In this document: positions 1 to 6,431 of the stretch, one piece after another | Position numbering within the stretch: the stretch's first letter is position 1 | Layout of the letters: each line of letters begins with the position of its first letter | NCBI GenBank assembly: GCA_003142355.1 | Contig: PLMF01000247.1 | Span: 30,881 to 40,958, forward strand | DNA: 10,078 nt | DNA from: Bryobacterales bacterium | GTDB lineage: Bacteria > Acidobacteriota > Terriglobia > Bryobacterales > Bryobacteraceae | Direction of reading: 5' to 3' | The notes under the pieces: generated by a model | What the model was told of the DNA's origin: nothing | The model's database searches: none | The model's input: the letters and a program-made list of their open reading frames with translations, nothing else | Program-made: the position numbers and the translations under genes

Positions 1-522
<522 letters not shown>

Positions 523-527
523 GAACA

Positions 528-1631
528 GTGGCGAATCGACCCGATCAAAGGCCGGATCCCGAGGAACTGCTGCGGCGCGTCCAGGCGGAAGAGCGGCGGG
601 CGGGGCGCAGCCGGCTCAAAGTGTTTCTGGGCTACGCCCCGCGCGTCGGCAAGTCGCTGCGCATGTTCGATGAGGGCCGCCGGCGCAAATTGCGCGGGGA
701 GGACGTGGTGGCGGGCGCGGTCCAAGGCAACGTCACGCCCGACGTCCAGGAGATCGTCTCCCGGCTCGAAGTCGTTCCCTGCATCCGCGAGCAGCACGCG
801 GGCCGCCTGTACGAGGTCATCGATCTCACCACCCTCTTCCGGCGCCACCCGGGCGTGTGCCTGATCGACGAGTTGGCCTACGACAATCCTCCCGGCAGCC
901 GCAATCCCCAGCGCTGGCAGGATGTCCAGGAATTGCTGGACCGCGGCATCGCCGTCATCACCGCCGTGAACGTGCAGCACGTTCGGGAGCAGCAGGACCG
1001 GGTGGCGGAGATTACGGGAAAGCGTGCGGCGCAAAGCGTGCCCGAAGAATTTCTGCGGGAAGCCGACGAGATCGAGGTGGTGGATGTGCCCCCCGAAGCT
1101 CTGCTCGACCGCACCGGCCAGGGCAAGATGCCGGATGCCCACCAGTTGGCGGAATTGCGCGAACTGGCGCTCCTGCTGGCAGCCGACGTGGTGGACCGGC
1201 AGTTGCACGAATATCTTGCGGCCCACGGCGTGGCCGTGCGTTGGGGCACCCAGGAGCGCATACTGGTCTGCCTGACGCCCCGCAGCAACGCCGCCCAAAT
1301 GCTGCGTAGCGGCCACCGCAACGCGCTGCGGTTTCACGGCGCGCTGCTGGCGGCATACGTGGAACAGCAGGGGCTTCCCACGCACGACCGGGAAAAACTG
1401 GAATCCCACCTGGCGCTGGCGCGCGAGTTGGGCGCCGAGGTGCACTGCCTCGAGGGAACGGATTTCGTGGAGACCATCCTCGATTTCGCCCGCGAGCAGC
1501 GCGTCACGCAACTGTTCCTCGGACACACCAACCGCGAGCAGCGGATATGGCTCTCGCGCACTCCCATCGACCGCCTCATCGACGCGGCCGACGACTTCGA
1601 CGTGCGCCTGTTTCCCCACCAGGAGGGCTGA
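528..1631 (+). CDS. kdpD: Stand-alone KdpD sensor/USP protein without histidine kinase domain
   Basis: The protein has 367 residues against about 890 for full KdpD. It holds the KdpD N-terminal ATP-binding domain (about 9-225) and a universal-stress-protein-like domain (about 243-365), then stops: there are no membrane helices, GAF, HisKA or HATPase regions. The opening RPDPEELLRRVQAEE is the usual KdpD beginning and fixes the GTG start at 528, 5 bases after the kdpE stop; the frame stays open upstream only as an overlap with kdpE. The Walker A loop is at 35-43 (G35...G41-K42-S43) with Arg39 where KdpD usually has Gly. Walker B is CLIDE (111-115), followed by PPGSRNPQRWQDVQELL and the TAVNVQH strand. 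About 13 residues normally found after the GK(V/M) segment near residue 200 are missing. It probably senses nucleotide or turgor state and acts on a separate kinase, which is inferred. It is a natural short form rather than a broken gene, because the next gene follows with its own ribosome site. Confidence 0.87.
   Translation: MANRPDQRPDPEELLRRVQAEERRAGRSRLKVFLGYAPRVGKSLRMFDEGRRRKLRGEDVVAGAVQGNVTPDVQEIVSRLEVVPCIREQHAGRLYEVIDLTTLFRRHPGVCLIDELAYDNPPGSRNPQRWQDVQELLDRGIAVITAVNVQHVREQQDRVAEITGKRAAQSVPEEFLREADEIEVVDVPPEALLDRTGQGKMPDAHQLAELRELALLLAADVVDRQLHEYLAAHGVAVRWGTQERILVCLTPRSNAAQMLRSGHRNALRFHGALLAAYVEQQGLPTHDREKLESHLALARELGAEVHCLEGTDFVETILDFAREQRVTQLFLGHTNREQRIWLSRTPIDRLIDAADDFDVRLFPHQEG
1621..1627 (+). 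promoter_or_regulatory. Shine-Dalgarno site for the GTG-started APH-fold kinase
   Basis: AGGAGGG lies inside the last codons of the KdpD-type gene, 10 bases before the GTG at 1638. It decides that GTG start and shows that the downstream gene is translated from the same message as kdpD. Confidence 0.75.
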
Positions 1632-1637
1632 CGATCG

Positions 1638-2657
1638 GTGTTCAACCGGCTGCCCGGCGTTCCCCTCGAAGCCCGCTGGACCCGGCGGGAGCCTCGCCGC
1701 ACGCTGCCCCCGGAAATCCTGGAACGGATGGTTCACACGGCATTTCCGCGCTGCCGCGTCGCCCAGATGCAGCCGCTCGGCGATGGTTTGCGCAATGCCA
1801 ACTTCAAGCTCCGCCTCGACGGCCAACCCGAGCCGGTCGTCCTGCGCATCTACCAGCACGATGCCTCGATATGCCGCAAGGAATTGGACCTGTTTCGGCT
1901 GGCCGGCGGCTTGGTTCCCGTGCCGGCGGTGATTCATGCGGAGCCGTATGGGCTGGAGGATCTGCCGCCGTTTACTCTGGCGCGCTATGTCGAAGGTATC
2001 GGCCTCCGCGACCTGAGACGCAGGGGCGATGCGGGAGCGATCGCCGAAGCGGCATATTCCGCCGGAGAAACTCTGGCCGCCATTGGCCGCGCCACCTTCG
2101 CCAGGCCGGGATGGATCGGCCCCGGGCCGGCCGTCACGGCGCCGTTGCTGGAAGGGAAGGACCCCACGCCGCGATTCGTGGATCTGTGCCTCGCGTCGAC
2201 CGGCCTCGAACGGCGCATGGCGGCGGATCTGCGCGATCGCACCAGCGGCCTGGTGTGGCGGTGGGCGCCGCAACTGGCGCGTCTGGATGAGGAAGCGCGG
2301 CTGGTTCACGGCGACTTCAACGGACGCAACCTGCTGGTGCGATGCCTCGGCGGACGGTGGCTGGTTGTCGCCGTGCTCGATTGGGAGTTCGCCGTTGCCG
2401 GCTCTCCGCTGGGCGACCTTGGCAACTTCCTCCGCTACGAGCGTGCCGCGCACCCTCTCGCCGAGCCGCATTTTTCGGCCGGCTACTTGCATGCCGGCGG
2501 CGCCTTGCCGCCGGATTGGCGGCGGCTCGCGCGAGTACTGGATGTCGCCGCTGTGTGCGAAAACCTGACGCGCGAGCAACTGCCCGATACCGCGATCGCG
2601 GAACTGGTTGAACTCATTCGCGCAACTGTAGAAGATCGCGACCCGGAAGTGAAATGA
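1638..2657 (+). CDS. Aminoglycoside phosphotransferase (APH)-fold small-molecule kinase
   Basis: This 339-residue protein belongs to the APH/choline-kinase family of ATP-dependent phosphotransferases. The N lobe (about 40-115) has a glycine-containing loop (LGDGLRNANFKL, 48-59) and the strand PVVLRIY (66-72). The C lobe carries the Brenner motif HGDFNGRN (224-231), with catalytic Asp226 and Asn231, and the metal-binding DWE (248-250) in VLDWEFA, followed by G-D-L-G-N-F-L-R-Y-E. The active site therefore looks intact. There is no signal peptide or membrane segment. The GTG start at 1638 is only 6 bases after the kdpD stop and has a good ribosome site. The family covers antibiotic kinases but also many metabolic kinases (choline, homoserine, sugar or nucleoside substrates), so the substrate cannot be named and antibiotic resistance should not be assumed. 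The link with kdpDE is positional only. Confidence 0.85.
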   Translation: MFNRLPGVPLEARWTRREPRRTLPPEILERMVHTAFPRCRVAQMQPLGDGLRNANFKLRLDGQPEPVVLRIYQHDASICRKELDLFRLAGGLVPVPAVIHAEPYGLEDLPPFTLARYVEGIGLRDLRRRGDAGAIAEAAYSAGETLAAIGRATFARPGWIGPGPAVTAPLLEGKDPTPRFVDLCLASTGLERRMAADLRDRTSGLVWRWAPQLARLDEEARLVHGDFNGRNLLVRCLGGRWLVVAVLDWEFAVAGSPLGDLGNFLRYERAAHPLAEPHFSAGYLHAGGALPPDWRRLARVLDVAAVCENLTREQLPDTAIAELVELIRATVEDRDPEVK

Positions 2658-2684
2658 CACAGCCGCGCGCGGCGCTGCTATCAT
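2654..2684 (+). promoter_or_regulatory. Candidate extended -10 promoter for the exosortase operon
   Basis: The 45-base gap before the exosortase gene contains TGC-TATCAT at 2676-2684, an extended -10 element matching TATAAT at five of six bases. ATGACA at 2654-2659 matches the -35 consensus at five of six, but the spacer is a long 19 bases; an extended -10 can work with a poor -35. The predicted transcript start is near 2691, giving a leader of about 12 bases. The match is by eye only. Confidence 0.45.
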
Positions 2685-2702
2685 ATATCGGGTGGTACTC
2701 CT

Positions 2703-3572
2703 ATGACTGCGGCTCCGGAAACCGTGCGGAAATCTCCACTGCCGTGGGCTAAGATCGCCTGGTTCGGCCTGCTGATGATGGTGTGCTACGCGCCGGTCTT
2801 GAGGGCCATGGTCGCGCAATGGGGATCTGATCCGGATATGGGCCACGGGTTCTTCGTCCCCGTCATCGCCGCGTATATCGTCTGGCAGAAGCGGAACGAG
2901 CTGGCGGCGATCAAGCCCCAACCGAACTGGTGGGGGCTGGCCGTGGTGATCGTTGGCGCGGTCCAACTGATGGTCGGTGTTCTGGGCGTCGAGTTGTTCC
3001 TGTCGCGCACGTCTTTCGTGATTGTGCTGATTGGCGCCGTCTGGCTGCTCGGCGGCGACTTGATCCTCGAGAAGCTGGCGTTCCCGCTATTGCTGTTGTT
3101 CTTCATGGTGCCGATTGACGCCGTGATCTATAACCAGATCACGTTTCCGCTGCAGCTTCTGGCCAGCCGCCTGGCGGATGGCGCGCTCACATTGATCGCC
3201 GTCCCCGTCCTGCGCGAAGGCAATATACTCGAGCTGCCCAACCAGCGGCTCTCGGTGGTGGAAGCGTGCAGCGGTATCCGGTCGCTGCTCTCGCTGACCT
3301 TTCTATCGCTGGTTTACGGATACTTCTTCGAGCGGAAGACATGGATTCGCGTGGTGCTGTTCCTCTCGACCGTCCCGATTGCGATTGTGGCGAACAGCAG
3401 CCGCGTCACCATAACCGGGGTGCTGACCCAGGTGAAACCGGACGCGGCCGAAGGGTTTTTCCACGAAGCGGAAGGCTGGGTCATTTTCATGGTGGCGTTG
3501 GGAATCCTGATTCTCTTTCACCAATTGATCGCCCGTAGTTCGAATTACCTGGAGGCCAGGAGAAAGCCATGA
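2703..3572 (+). CDS. xrt: Exosortase (EpsH/Xrt family transpeptidase-like membrane protease)
   Basis: This 289-residue polytopic inner-membrane protein has about eight hydrophobic segments (roughly 18-38, 49-62, 78-98, 103-120, 124-142, 160-170, 195-230, 257-275). The three residues that define the exosortase/archaeosortase family are all present: Cys189 in VVEACSGIRSL, Arg234 in VANSSRVTITG and His254 in GFFHEAEGW. The early MGHGFFVP motif (46-53) is also typical. Exosortases cleave C-terminal sorting tags such as PEP-CTERM from exported proteins, often in bacteria that make exopolysaccharide. The ATG at 2703 has only a weak GGTGGT upstream, but the N-terminus fits the family. Its stop overlaps the start of the EpsI gene by four bases, so the two are translated together. 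No tagged substrate or polysaccharide gene is in the window. The exact subtype (XrtA or other) cannot be settled by eye. Confidence 0.95.
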   Translation: MTAAPETVRKSPLPWAKIAWFGLLMMVCYAPVLRAMVAQWGSDPDMGHGFFVPVIAAYIVWQKRNELAAIKPQPNWWGLAVVIVGAVQLMVGVLGVELFLSRTSFVIVLIGAVWLLGGDLILEKLAFPLLLLFFMVPIDAVIYNQITFPLQLLASRLADGALTLIAVPVLREGNILELPNQRLSVVEACSGIRSLLSLTFLSLVYGYFFERKTWIRVVLFLSTVPIAIVANSSRVTITGVLTQVKPDAAEGFFHEAEGWVIFMVALGILILFHQLIARSSNYLEARRKP

Positions 3573-4225
3573 GTTTTCTGGACAACCGGTATGCGCGGGT
3601 CTTGACGGCGGTGCTGCTGCTTCAGGCCACCGCGTTTTACGCCGTCGCCTCGCGCTCCGAGCGGGCGCCCCTGGTCTCGCCGCTGAGTCTTTTTCCGTCC
3701 GCGTTCGGCGGATGGACCATGTCGCGGGACGTGCCGATGGAGAAGGAAGTCCAGGACGTCTTGAGAGCCGACGACACGCTGAACCGGGTGTACGTCAACC
3801 CCTCTCGAACCGACTACGCCTTCCTGTTTGTCGCATACTTCAAGACGCAGCGGTACGGCCAGGCGCCGCACTCCCCGAAGAACTGCCTGCCTGGATCGGG
3901 GTGGGAGCCCGTGGAAACCGGGAGGGAGACTATCGACGTTCCCGGGTGGAACGCGCCCATTGTGACGAACCGGTATGTGGTGGAGCACGGAGACGAGAAG
4001 AGCGTGGTGTTGTACTGGTACCAAACCCACAACCGCATCATCGCCAGTGAGTACTGGGCGAAGTTCTGGCTGGTGGTGGATTCCATTCGCTACCGTCGCA
4101 GCGATACTGCCCTGGTGAAGATCGTGGTGCCGGTCCGTGACAACAACATCGGCGCCGCCACCGCCACGGGAGTCCAGTTGATCCAGACGGCGTTCCCCAG
4201 CCTGTTGCGGCAGTTGCCGTCGTAA
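3569..4225 (+). CDS. epsI: EpsI-family exosortase-associated protein
   Basis: This 218-residue protein of the EpsI family (exosortase C-terminal-associated domain) has one N-terminal hydrophobic segment (about 10-27) that should anchor it in the inner membrane with the rest in the periplasm. Recognisable family features are F-G-G-W (46-49), VAYFKTQRYGQAPHSPKNCLPGSGW at about 88-112 containing His101 and Cys106, and the VLYWYQTHNR strand near 147-156. The start is the ATG at 3569, overlapping the exosortase stop (ATGA), with AGGAG at 3558-3562, six bases upstream. In some bacteria exosortase and EpsI are fused into one protein; here they are two adjacent genes. EpsI is genetically tied to exosortase and exopolysaccharide, but its chemistry is not established. 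The conserved His and Cys could be functional, which is inference. Confidence 0.92.
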   Translation: MSFLDNRYARVLTAVLLLQATAFYAVASRSERAPLVSPLSLFPSAFGGWTMSRDVPMEKEVQDVLRADDTLNRVYVNPSRTDYAFLFVAYFKTQRYGQAPHSPKNCLPGSGWEPVETGRETIDVPGWNAPIVTNRYVVEHGDEKSVVLYWYQTHNRIIASEYWAKFWLVVDSIRYRRSDTALVKIVVPVRDNNIGAATATGVQLIQTAFPSLLRQLPS

Positions 4226-4266
4226 CCCGTCTTATAGGCGCGTGAACGCCCAGCCAGCGACCCAAG

Positions 4267-4938
4267 TCACAAGGACTCGGGGGAGGCCTTGTTCTGCCAC
4301 ATGGAATACAGCGCGGCGCGCTCTTCCTGGCTCAAGGCGGCCGGGTTGGGGCTGGGCTGGTCTTCCAGGCAATGGTTGTGGAGATAGCAATCGAGCGTCT
4401 GCCGCATGGCGAGCCGGGCGCGGTGCAGCCGGGTCTTTACCACATCGGTGCTCAGATCCAGGATCTGCGCGGTCTCTTCCGTGGAGAGTTCTTCGATATC
4501 GCGCAGCAACACCACGGCGCGGTAAGCGGGCGGAAGATCGGCGATGACGCGATCGAGAACATTGCGCAACTCGGAGCGCAGAAGGTCGAGGTCCGGCGGG
4601 CGCGCTCCATCGGCCACTTCCTCGGCGGGCGCGAGTTCGTCGAGCGAAAGCTCATGGGCCGGCGCAAAGACGCTCTTGCGGCGCTGCATGAGGCAGGCAT
4701 TCTTGGCGATGCGGAAAACCCAGGACCGGACGCGCTCCGGCTCGCGAAGCTGGCCGAGATTCTCGAAGACCTTGAGCAGCGTTTCCTGCGCGACTTCTTC
4801 GGCGTCCTCCGGCCGGCCGCACATCAGCCAACTGTAGTGGAACACCTTGGCTCGGAAATGGCCGACGAATCTCTCGAAGGCTTCGGGCTCGCCGGCGACG
4901 AGAGCGCGCGCGAGTTCGGTTTCGCCTGGCTGGTCCAC
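4267..4938 (-). CDS. ECF-type sigma-70 family RNA polymerase sigma factor with Cys/His tail
   Basis: This 223-residue sigma factor has region 2 at about residues 20-90 (EEVAQETLLKVFENL, then VRSWVFRIAKNACLMQRRK) and region 4 at about 122-180 (LPPAYRAVVLLRDIEELSTEETAQIL, then the helix-turn-helix end VVKTRLHRAR). The linker of about 30 residues is acidic and proline-rich. After region 4 there is an extension of about 40 residues that starts with Cys184, His187, His189 and Cys190, which could bind metal. The start at 4938 is GTG, read on the minus strand, with no Shine-Dalgarno before it and a TACAAT -10 box only seven bases upstream. The gene faces EpsI tail to tail and lies 46 bases downstream of the OsmC gene on the same strand. 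No anti-sigma gene is beside it in the window. Region 2 to 4 assignment is secure; regulon and signal are unknown. Confidence 0.93.
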   Translation of the reverse strand: MDQPGETELARALVAGEPEAFERFVGHFRAKVFHYSWLMCGRPEDAEEVAQETLLKVFENLGQLREPERVRSWVFRIAKNACLMQRRKSVFAPAHELSLDELAPAEEVADGARPPDLDLLRSELRNVLDRVIADLPPAYRAVVLLRDIEELSTEETAQILDLSTDVVKTRLHRARLAMRQTLDCYLHNHCLEDQPSPNPAALSQEERAALYSMWQNKASPESL

Positions 4939-4944
4939 GCCACG

Positions 4945-4950
4945 ATTGTA
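4945..4950 (-). promoter_or_regulatory. Candidate -10 box for the sigma factor gene (possibly leaderless)
   Basis: Reading the minus strand, TACAAT (five of six to TATAAT) lies in the 46-base gap between the OsmC stop and the sigma factor GTG. No good -35 is seen 16-18 bases upstream. A start about seven bases after the box would fall on or next to the GTG at 4938, giving a leaderless message, which agrees with the absence of a ribosome site. Confidence 0.35.
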
Positions 4951-4984
4951 ACGTGCTTGGGGGGCGCAGCCGGTGCGGCGTCTT

Positions 4985-5395
4985 TCAGCCGGCGTGGACC
5001 TCCGCGGCCACGTTCACCACAGTTTCGATCTCGGGCGCATGGAGGAGGGTGTTGTGGATCAGACACGCCTTTACCGCCCGCAAGATGCCGGCCTGGTGGT
5101 GAGCATCCAAGGCAGGGACAGTCACCTCGATCCGGAGGCGTCCCAGCCGCGCTGGTGGAGCGGCTTTCTCCCCCGTTACCTTGATTTCCAGGCCCTGGGC
5201 CGGCAGAGATCTGGTCTTTAGATATTGCGCGGCGTAGAACCCCGCGCATGTCCCCAGCGAGACGAGCAGATATTCCGGCGGCGTCATGCCGCGGTCCGAT
5301 CCGCCGTTATCGGGCGGCTGGTCGCACACCACGCGGTGACCCCGCGCGCTGGCTTCGAACCCGACGTCACCGAGATGTCGAATGCGGACTTCCAT
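4985..5395 (-). CDS. OsmC/Ohr-family protein
   Basis: With the ATG at 5395 the protein has 136 residues, the usual OsmC size. Both conserved cysteines are present: Cys50 in LVSLGTCAGFYAAQYL and Cys111 in VKACLIHNTLL. The TPPEYLLVSLGTC helix is the family hallmark. OsmC/Ohr proteins form intertwined dimers in the cytoplasm and reduce organic hydroperoxides through this cysteine pair. This one resembles the general OsmC-like (YhfA-type) branch more than classical Ohr, so its substrate is open. The ATG at 5395 has GGAAG five bases upstream and begins MEVRIRHLG, a natural beta-strand start; an ATG at 5407 and a TTG at 5422 are in frame but have no ribosome site. The gene is divergent from the RsbW-like gene and may be co-transcribed with the sigma factor downstream, although that gene has its own -10-like box. 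Confidence 0.88.
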   Translation of the reverse strand: MEVRIRHLGDVGFEASARGHRVVCDQPPDNGGSDRGMTPPEYLLVSLGTCAGFYAAQYLKTRSLPAQGLEIKVTGEKAAPPARLGRLRIEVTVPALDAHHQAGILRAVKACLIHNTLLHAPEIETVVNVAAEVHAG

Positions 5396-5493
5396 GATGG
5401 CTTCCATACCATGGAGATGCAAATTCGCGGCAATCGTGACAGAGGCCGGGCAGAATCCGAGCCACCGTGTAAGGGGTTACAATCAGGGAGACG

Positions 5494-5559
5494 ATGTTCG
5501 ACGAGGGGAACGCGGGGGGAGCGCTTCTTGACTTTTGCAACGCCGGTAATCTATTCTGA
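5494..5559 (+). CDS. Possible 21-codon leader ORF before the RsbW-like gene
   Basis: An ATG at 5494 is preceded four bases upstream by AGGGAG (5484-5489), the best ribosome site in this 200-base interval. The frame encodes 21 residues (MFDEGNAGGALLDFCNAGNLF) and ends at TGA 5557-5559, 37 bases before the ATG of the ATPase gene. I recognise no family. It overlaps the candidate promoter at 5528-5557. It may be a translated leader peptide, or a chance ORF in GC-rich DNA. Confidence 0.25.
   Translation: MFDEGNAGGALLDFCNAGNLF
5528..5557 (+). promoter_or_regulatory. Candidate sigma70-type promoter for the RsbW/STAS operon
   Basis: TTGACT (5528-5533, five of six to consensus) and TATTCT (5552-5557, four of six) are separated by 18 bases. 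The predicted transcript start is near 5564, about 33 bases before the ATG at 5597. The stretch is less GC-rich than its surroundings, as expected for a promoter. The same TTG at 5528 is also an in-frame alternative start for the ATPase gene, preceded by GGGGGAG, so the two readings compete. Confidence 0.4.
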
Positions 5560-5596
5560 CGATACGCTTTGGCCACGCATTCTGGCCGTTCTGTGT

Positions 5597-6037
5597 ATGC
5601 GGGAAGACTCGTGCCAGACACCGGAGACTGTAGAAAGGTTTCTGGATTCCACACTGGAGAGCGTGGATAGCGCCGAGGAACTGGCGGTGGGCGTGGCTCA
5701 ACGGGCGGGTTTCGACGAAGACGACGTGGTGAAGATCGGAATGGCCGTGCGGGAATCGATGGTGAACGCGGTGGTACACGGCAACCGGTACAACTCTAAT
5801 AAGAAGGTGCGGTTCTCGGTGGCGAACAACACGGAGCGATTCACGGTGCGAATCGCGGACGAAGGCGACGGGTTCGATTTCTCCCACCTTCCCGACCCGC
5901 TGTCGCCGGGGAACCTGATGCGCACTTCGGGACGCGGCATTTTTCTCGTCCGTTCGTTCATGGATGAGTTTCAGATCCGGCACCTGGAGCCCGCGGGGAC
6001 CGAGGTAACTCTGGTCAAGTATAGGATGTCCAAATAG
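5597..6037 (+). CDS. rsbW: RsbW/SpoIIAB-like ATP-binding anti-sigma regulator kinase
   Basis: This 146-residue GHKL-fold ATPase is of the RsbW/SpoIIAB (HATPase_c_2) type. The N box is ESMVNAVVHGN (53-63) with the Mg-binding Asn57, the G1 box is DEGDGFD (88-94), and the G2 region is SGRGIFLVRSFMD (111-123). Such proteins hold a sigma factor or other partner and phosphorylate a STAS-domain antagonist on Ser/Thr; the next gene encodes exactly such a protein, 32 bases downstream. The frame is open back to 5225, but that part overlaps the divergent OsmC gene. The ATG at 5597 gives a family-sized protein but has no clear ribosome site. A TTG at 5528 with GGGGGAG before it would add 23 residues that do not look like the family. 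The sigma factor target is unknown, and the ECF gene nearby is not the usual target of this system. Confidence 0.88.
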   Translation: MREDSCQTPETVERFLDSTLESVDSAEELAVGVAQRAGFDEDDVVKIGMAVRESMVNAVVHGNRYNSNKKVRFSVANNTERFTVRIADEGDGFDFSHLPDPLSPGNLMRTSGRGIFLVRSFMDEFQIRHLEPAGTEVTLVKYRMSK

Positions 6038-6056
6038 AATCGAAAGCTTTCAGCCT

Positions 6057-6062
6057 GGAGGA
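6057..6062 (+). promoter_or_regulatory. Shine-Dalgarno site fixing the GTG start of the STAS gene
   Basis: GGAGGA sits seven bases before the GTG at 6070. A nearby ATG at 6063 is in another frame that does not give a STAS protein, so this spacing supports the GTG. A perfect 10-base palindrome, GAAAGCTTTC, lies just before it at 6042-6051, with no obvious role. Confidence 0.7.
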
Positions 6063-6069
6063 ATGTTCA

Positions 6070-6414
6070 GTGAGCGTAAAGTTGAATACTCGGCAAATCG
6101 GCGACGTAAGCGTGGTGGATGTGGCGGGGCGGATCACCCTGGGTGAGGGTTCCAGCACATTGCGCGACAGCTTGCGCGACATGGTGGGCAAGGGCCAGAA
6201 GAAGATTCTGCTCAACCTGGGAGAGGTATCTTACATCGACAGCTCGGGAATCGGGGAGCTGGTGTCGGCCTTCACCACGGTGACCAACGGGGGCGGGCAG
6301 TTGAAGCTGCTCAACCTCACCAAGCGAGTGAAGGACCTGCTGCAAATCACGAAGCTTTACACCGTGTTCGACGTGCATGACAGCGAAGTGAGCGCCATCC
6401 GGAGCTTCGTGTAA
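6070..6414 (+). CDS. rsbV: STAS-domain anti-sigma factor antagonist (RsbV/SpoIIAA-like)
   Basis: This 114-residue protein is a single STAS domain, the standard length for SpoIIAA/RsbV. The phosphorylation motif YIDSSGIGELV spans 55-65. Ser59 is the residue normally phosphorylated by the RsbW-type kinase and Ser58 is its neighbour. The strand KKILLNLGEVSYID and the C-terminal helix after LLNLTKRVKDLLQIT are typical. It starts at GTG 6070 with GGAGGA upstream. When unphosphorylated it should bind the RsbW-like partner and release that partner's target. The gene order is kinase then antagonist, opposite to the Bacillus rsbV-rsbW order. No PP2C phosphatase that would reset the switch is encoded in the window. 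The gene ends 17 bases from the stop of the convergent flippase gene. Confidence 0.92.
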   Translation: MSVKLNTRQIGDVSVVDVAGRITLGEGSSTLRDSLRDMVGKGQKKILLNLGEVSYIDSSGIGELVSAFTTVTNGGGQLKLLNLTKRVKDLLQITKLYTVFDVHDSEVSAIRSFV

Positions 6415-6431
6415 GCGGGAATGGTGGTTGG

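Noticed and set aside
1638..2657. Antibiotic resistance gene
   Set aside because: The APH fold alone does not show this; the family is broad, and the context is potassium signalling with no mobile element.
4226..4266. Terminator between the convergent EpsI and sigma factor genes
   Set aside because: Only a 4-base GGCG/CGCC stem is visible, without a T-run.
4372..5184. 270-codon plus-strand frame opposite the sigma factor and OsmC genes
   Set aside because: The minus strand encodes unmistakable sigma region 2/4 motifs and the OsmC cysteine helices; the plus-strand product matches nothing.
5225..5596. Upstream extension of the RsbW-like frame
   Set aside because: Most of it lies opposite the OsmC gene and its translation resembles no ATPase; only the TTG at 5528 remains a minor alternative.
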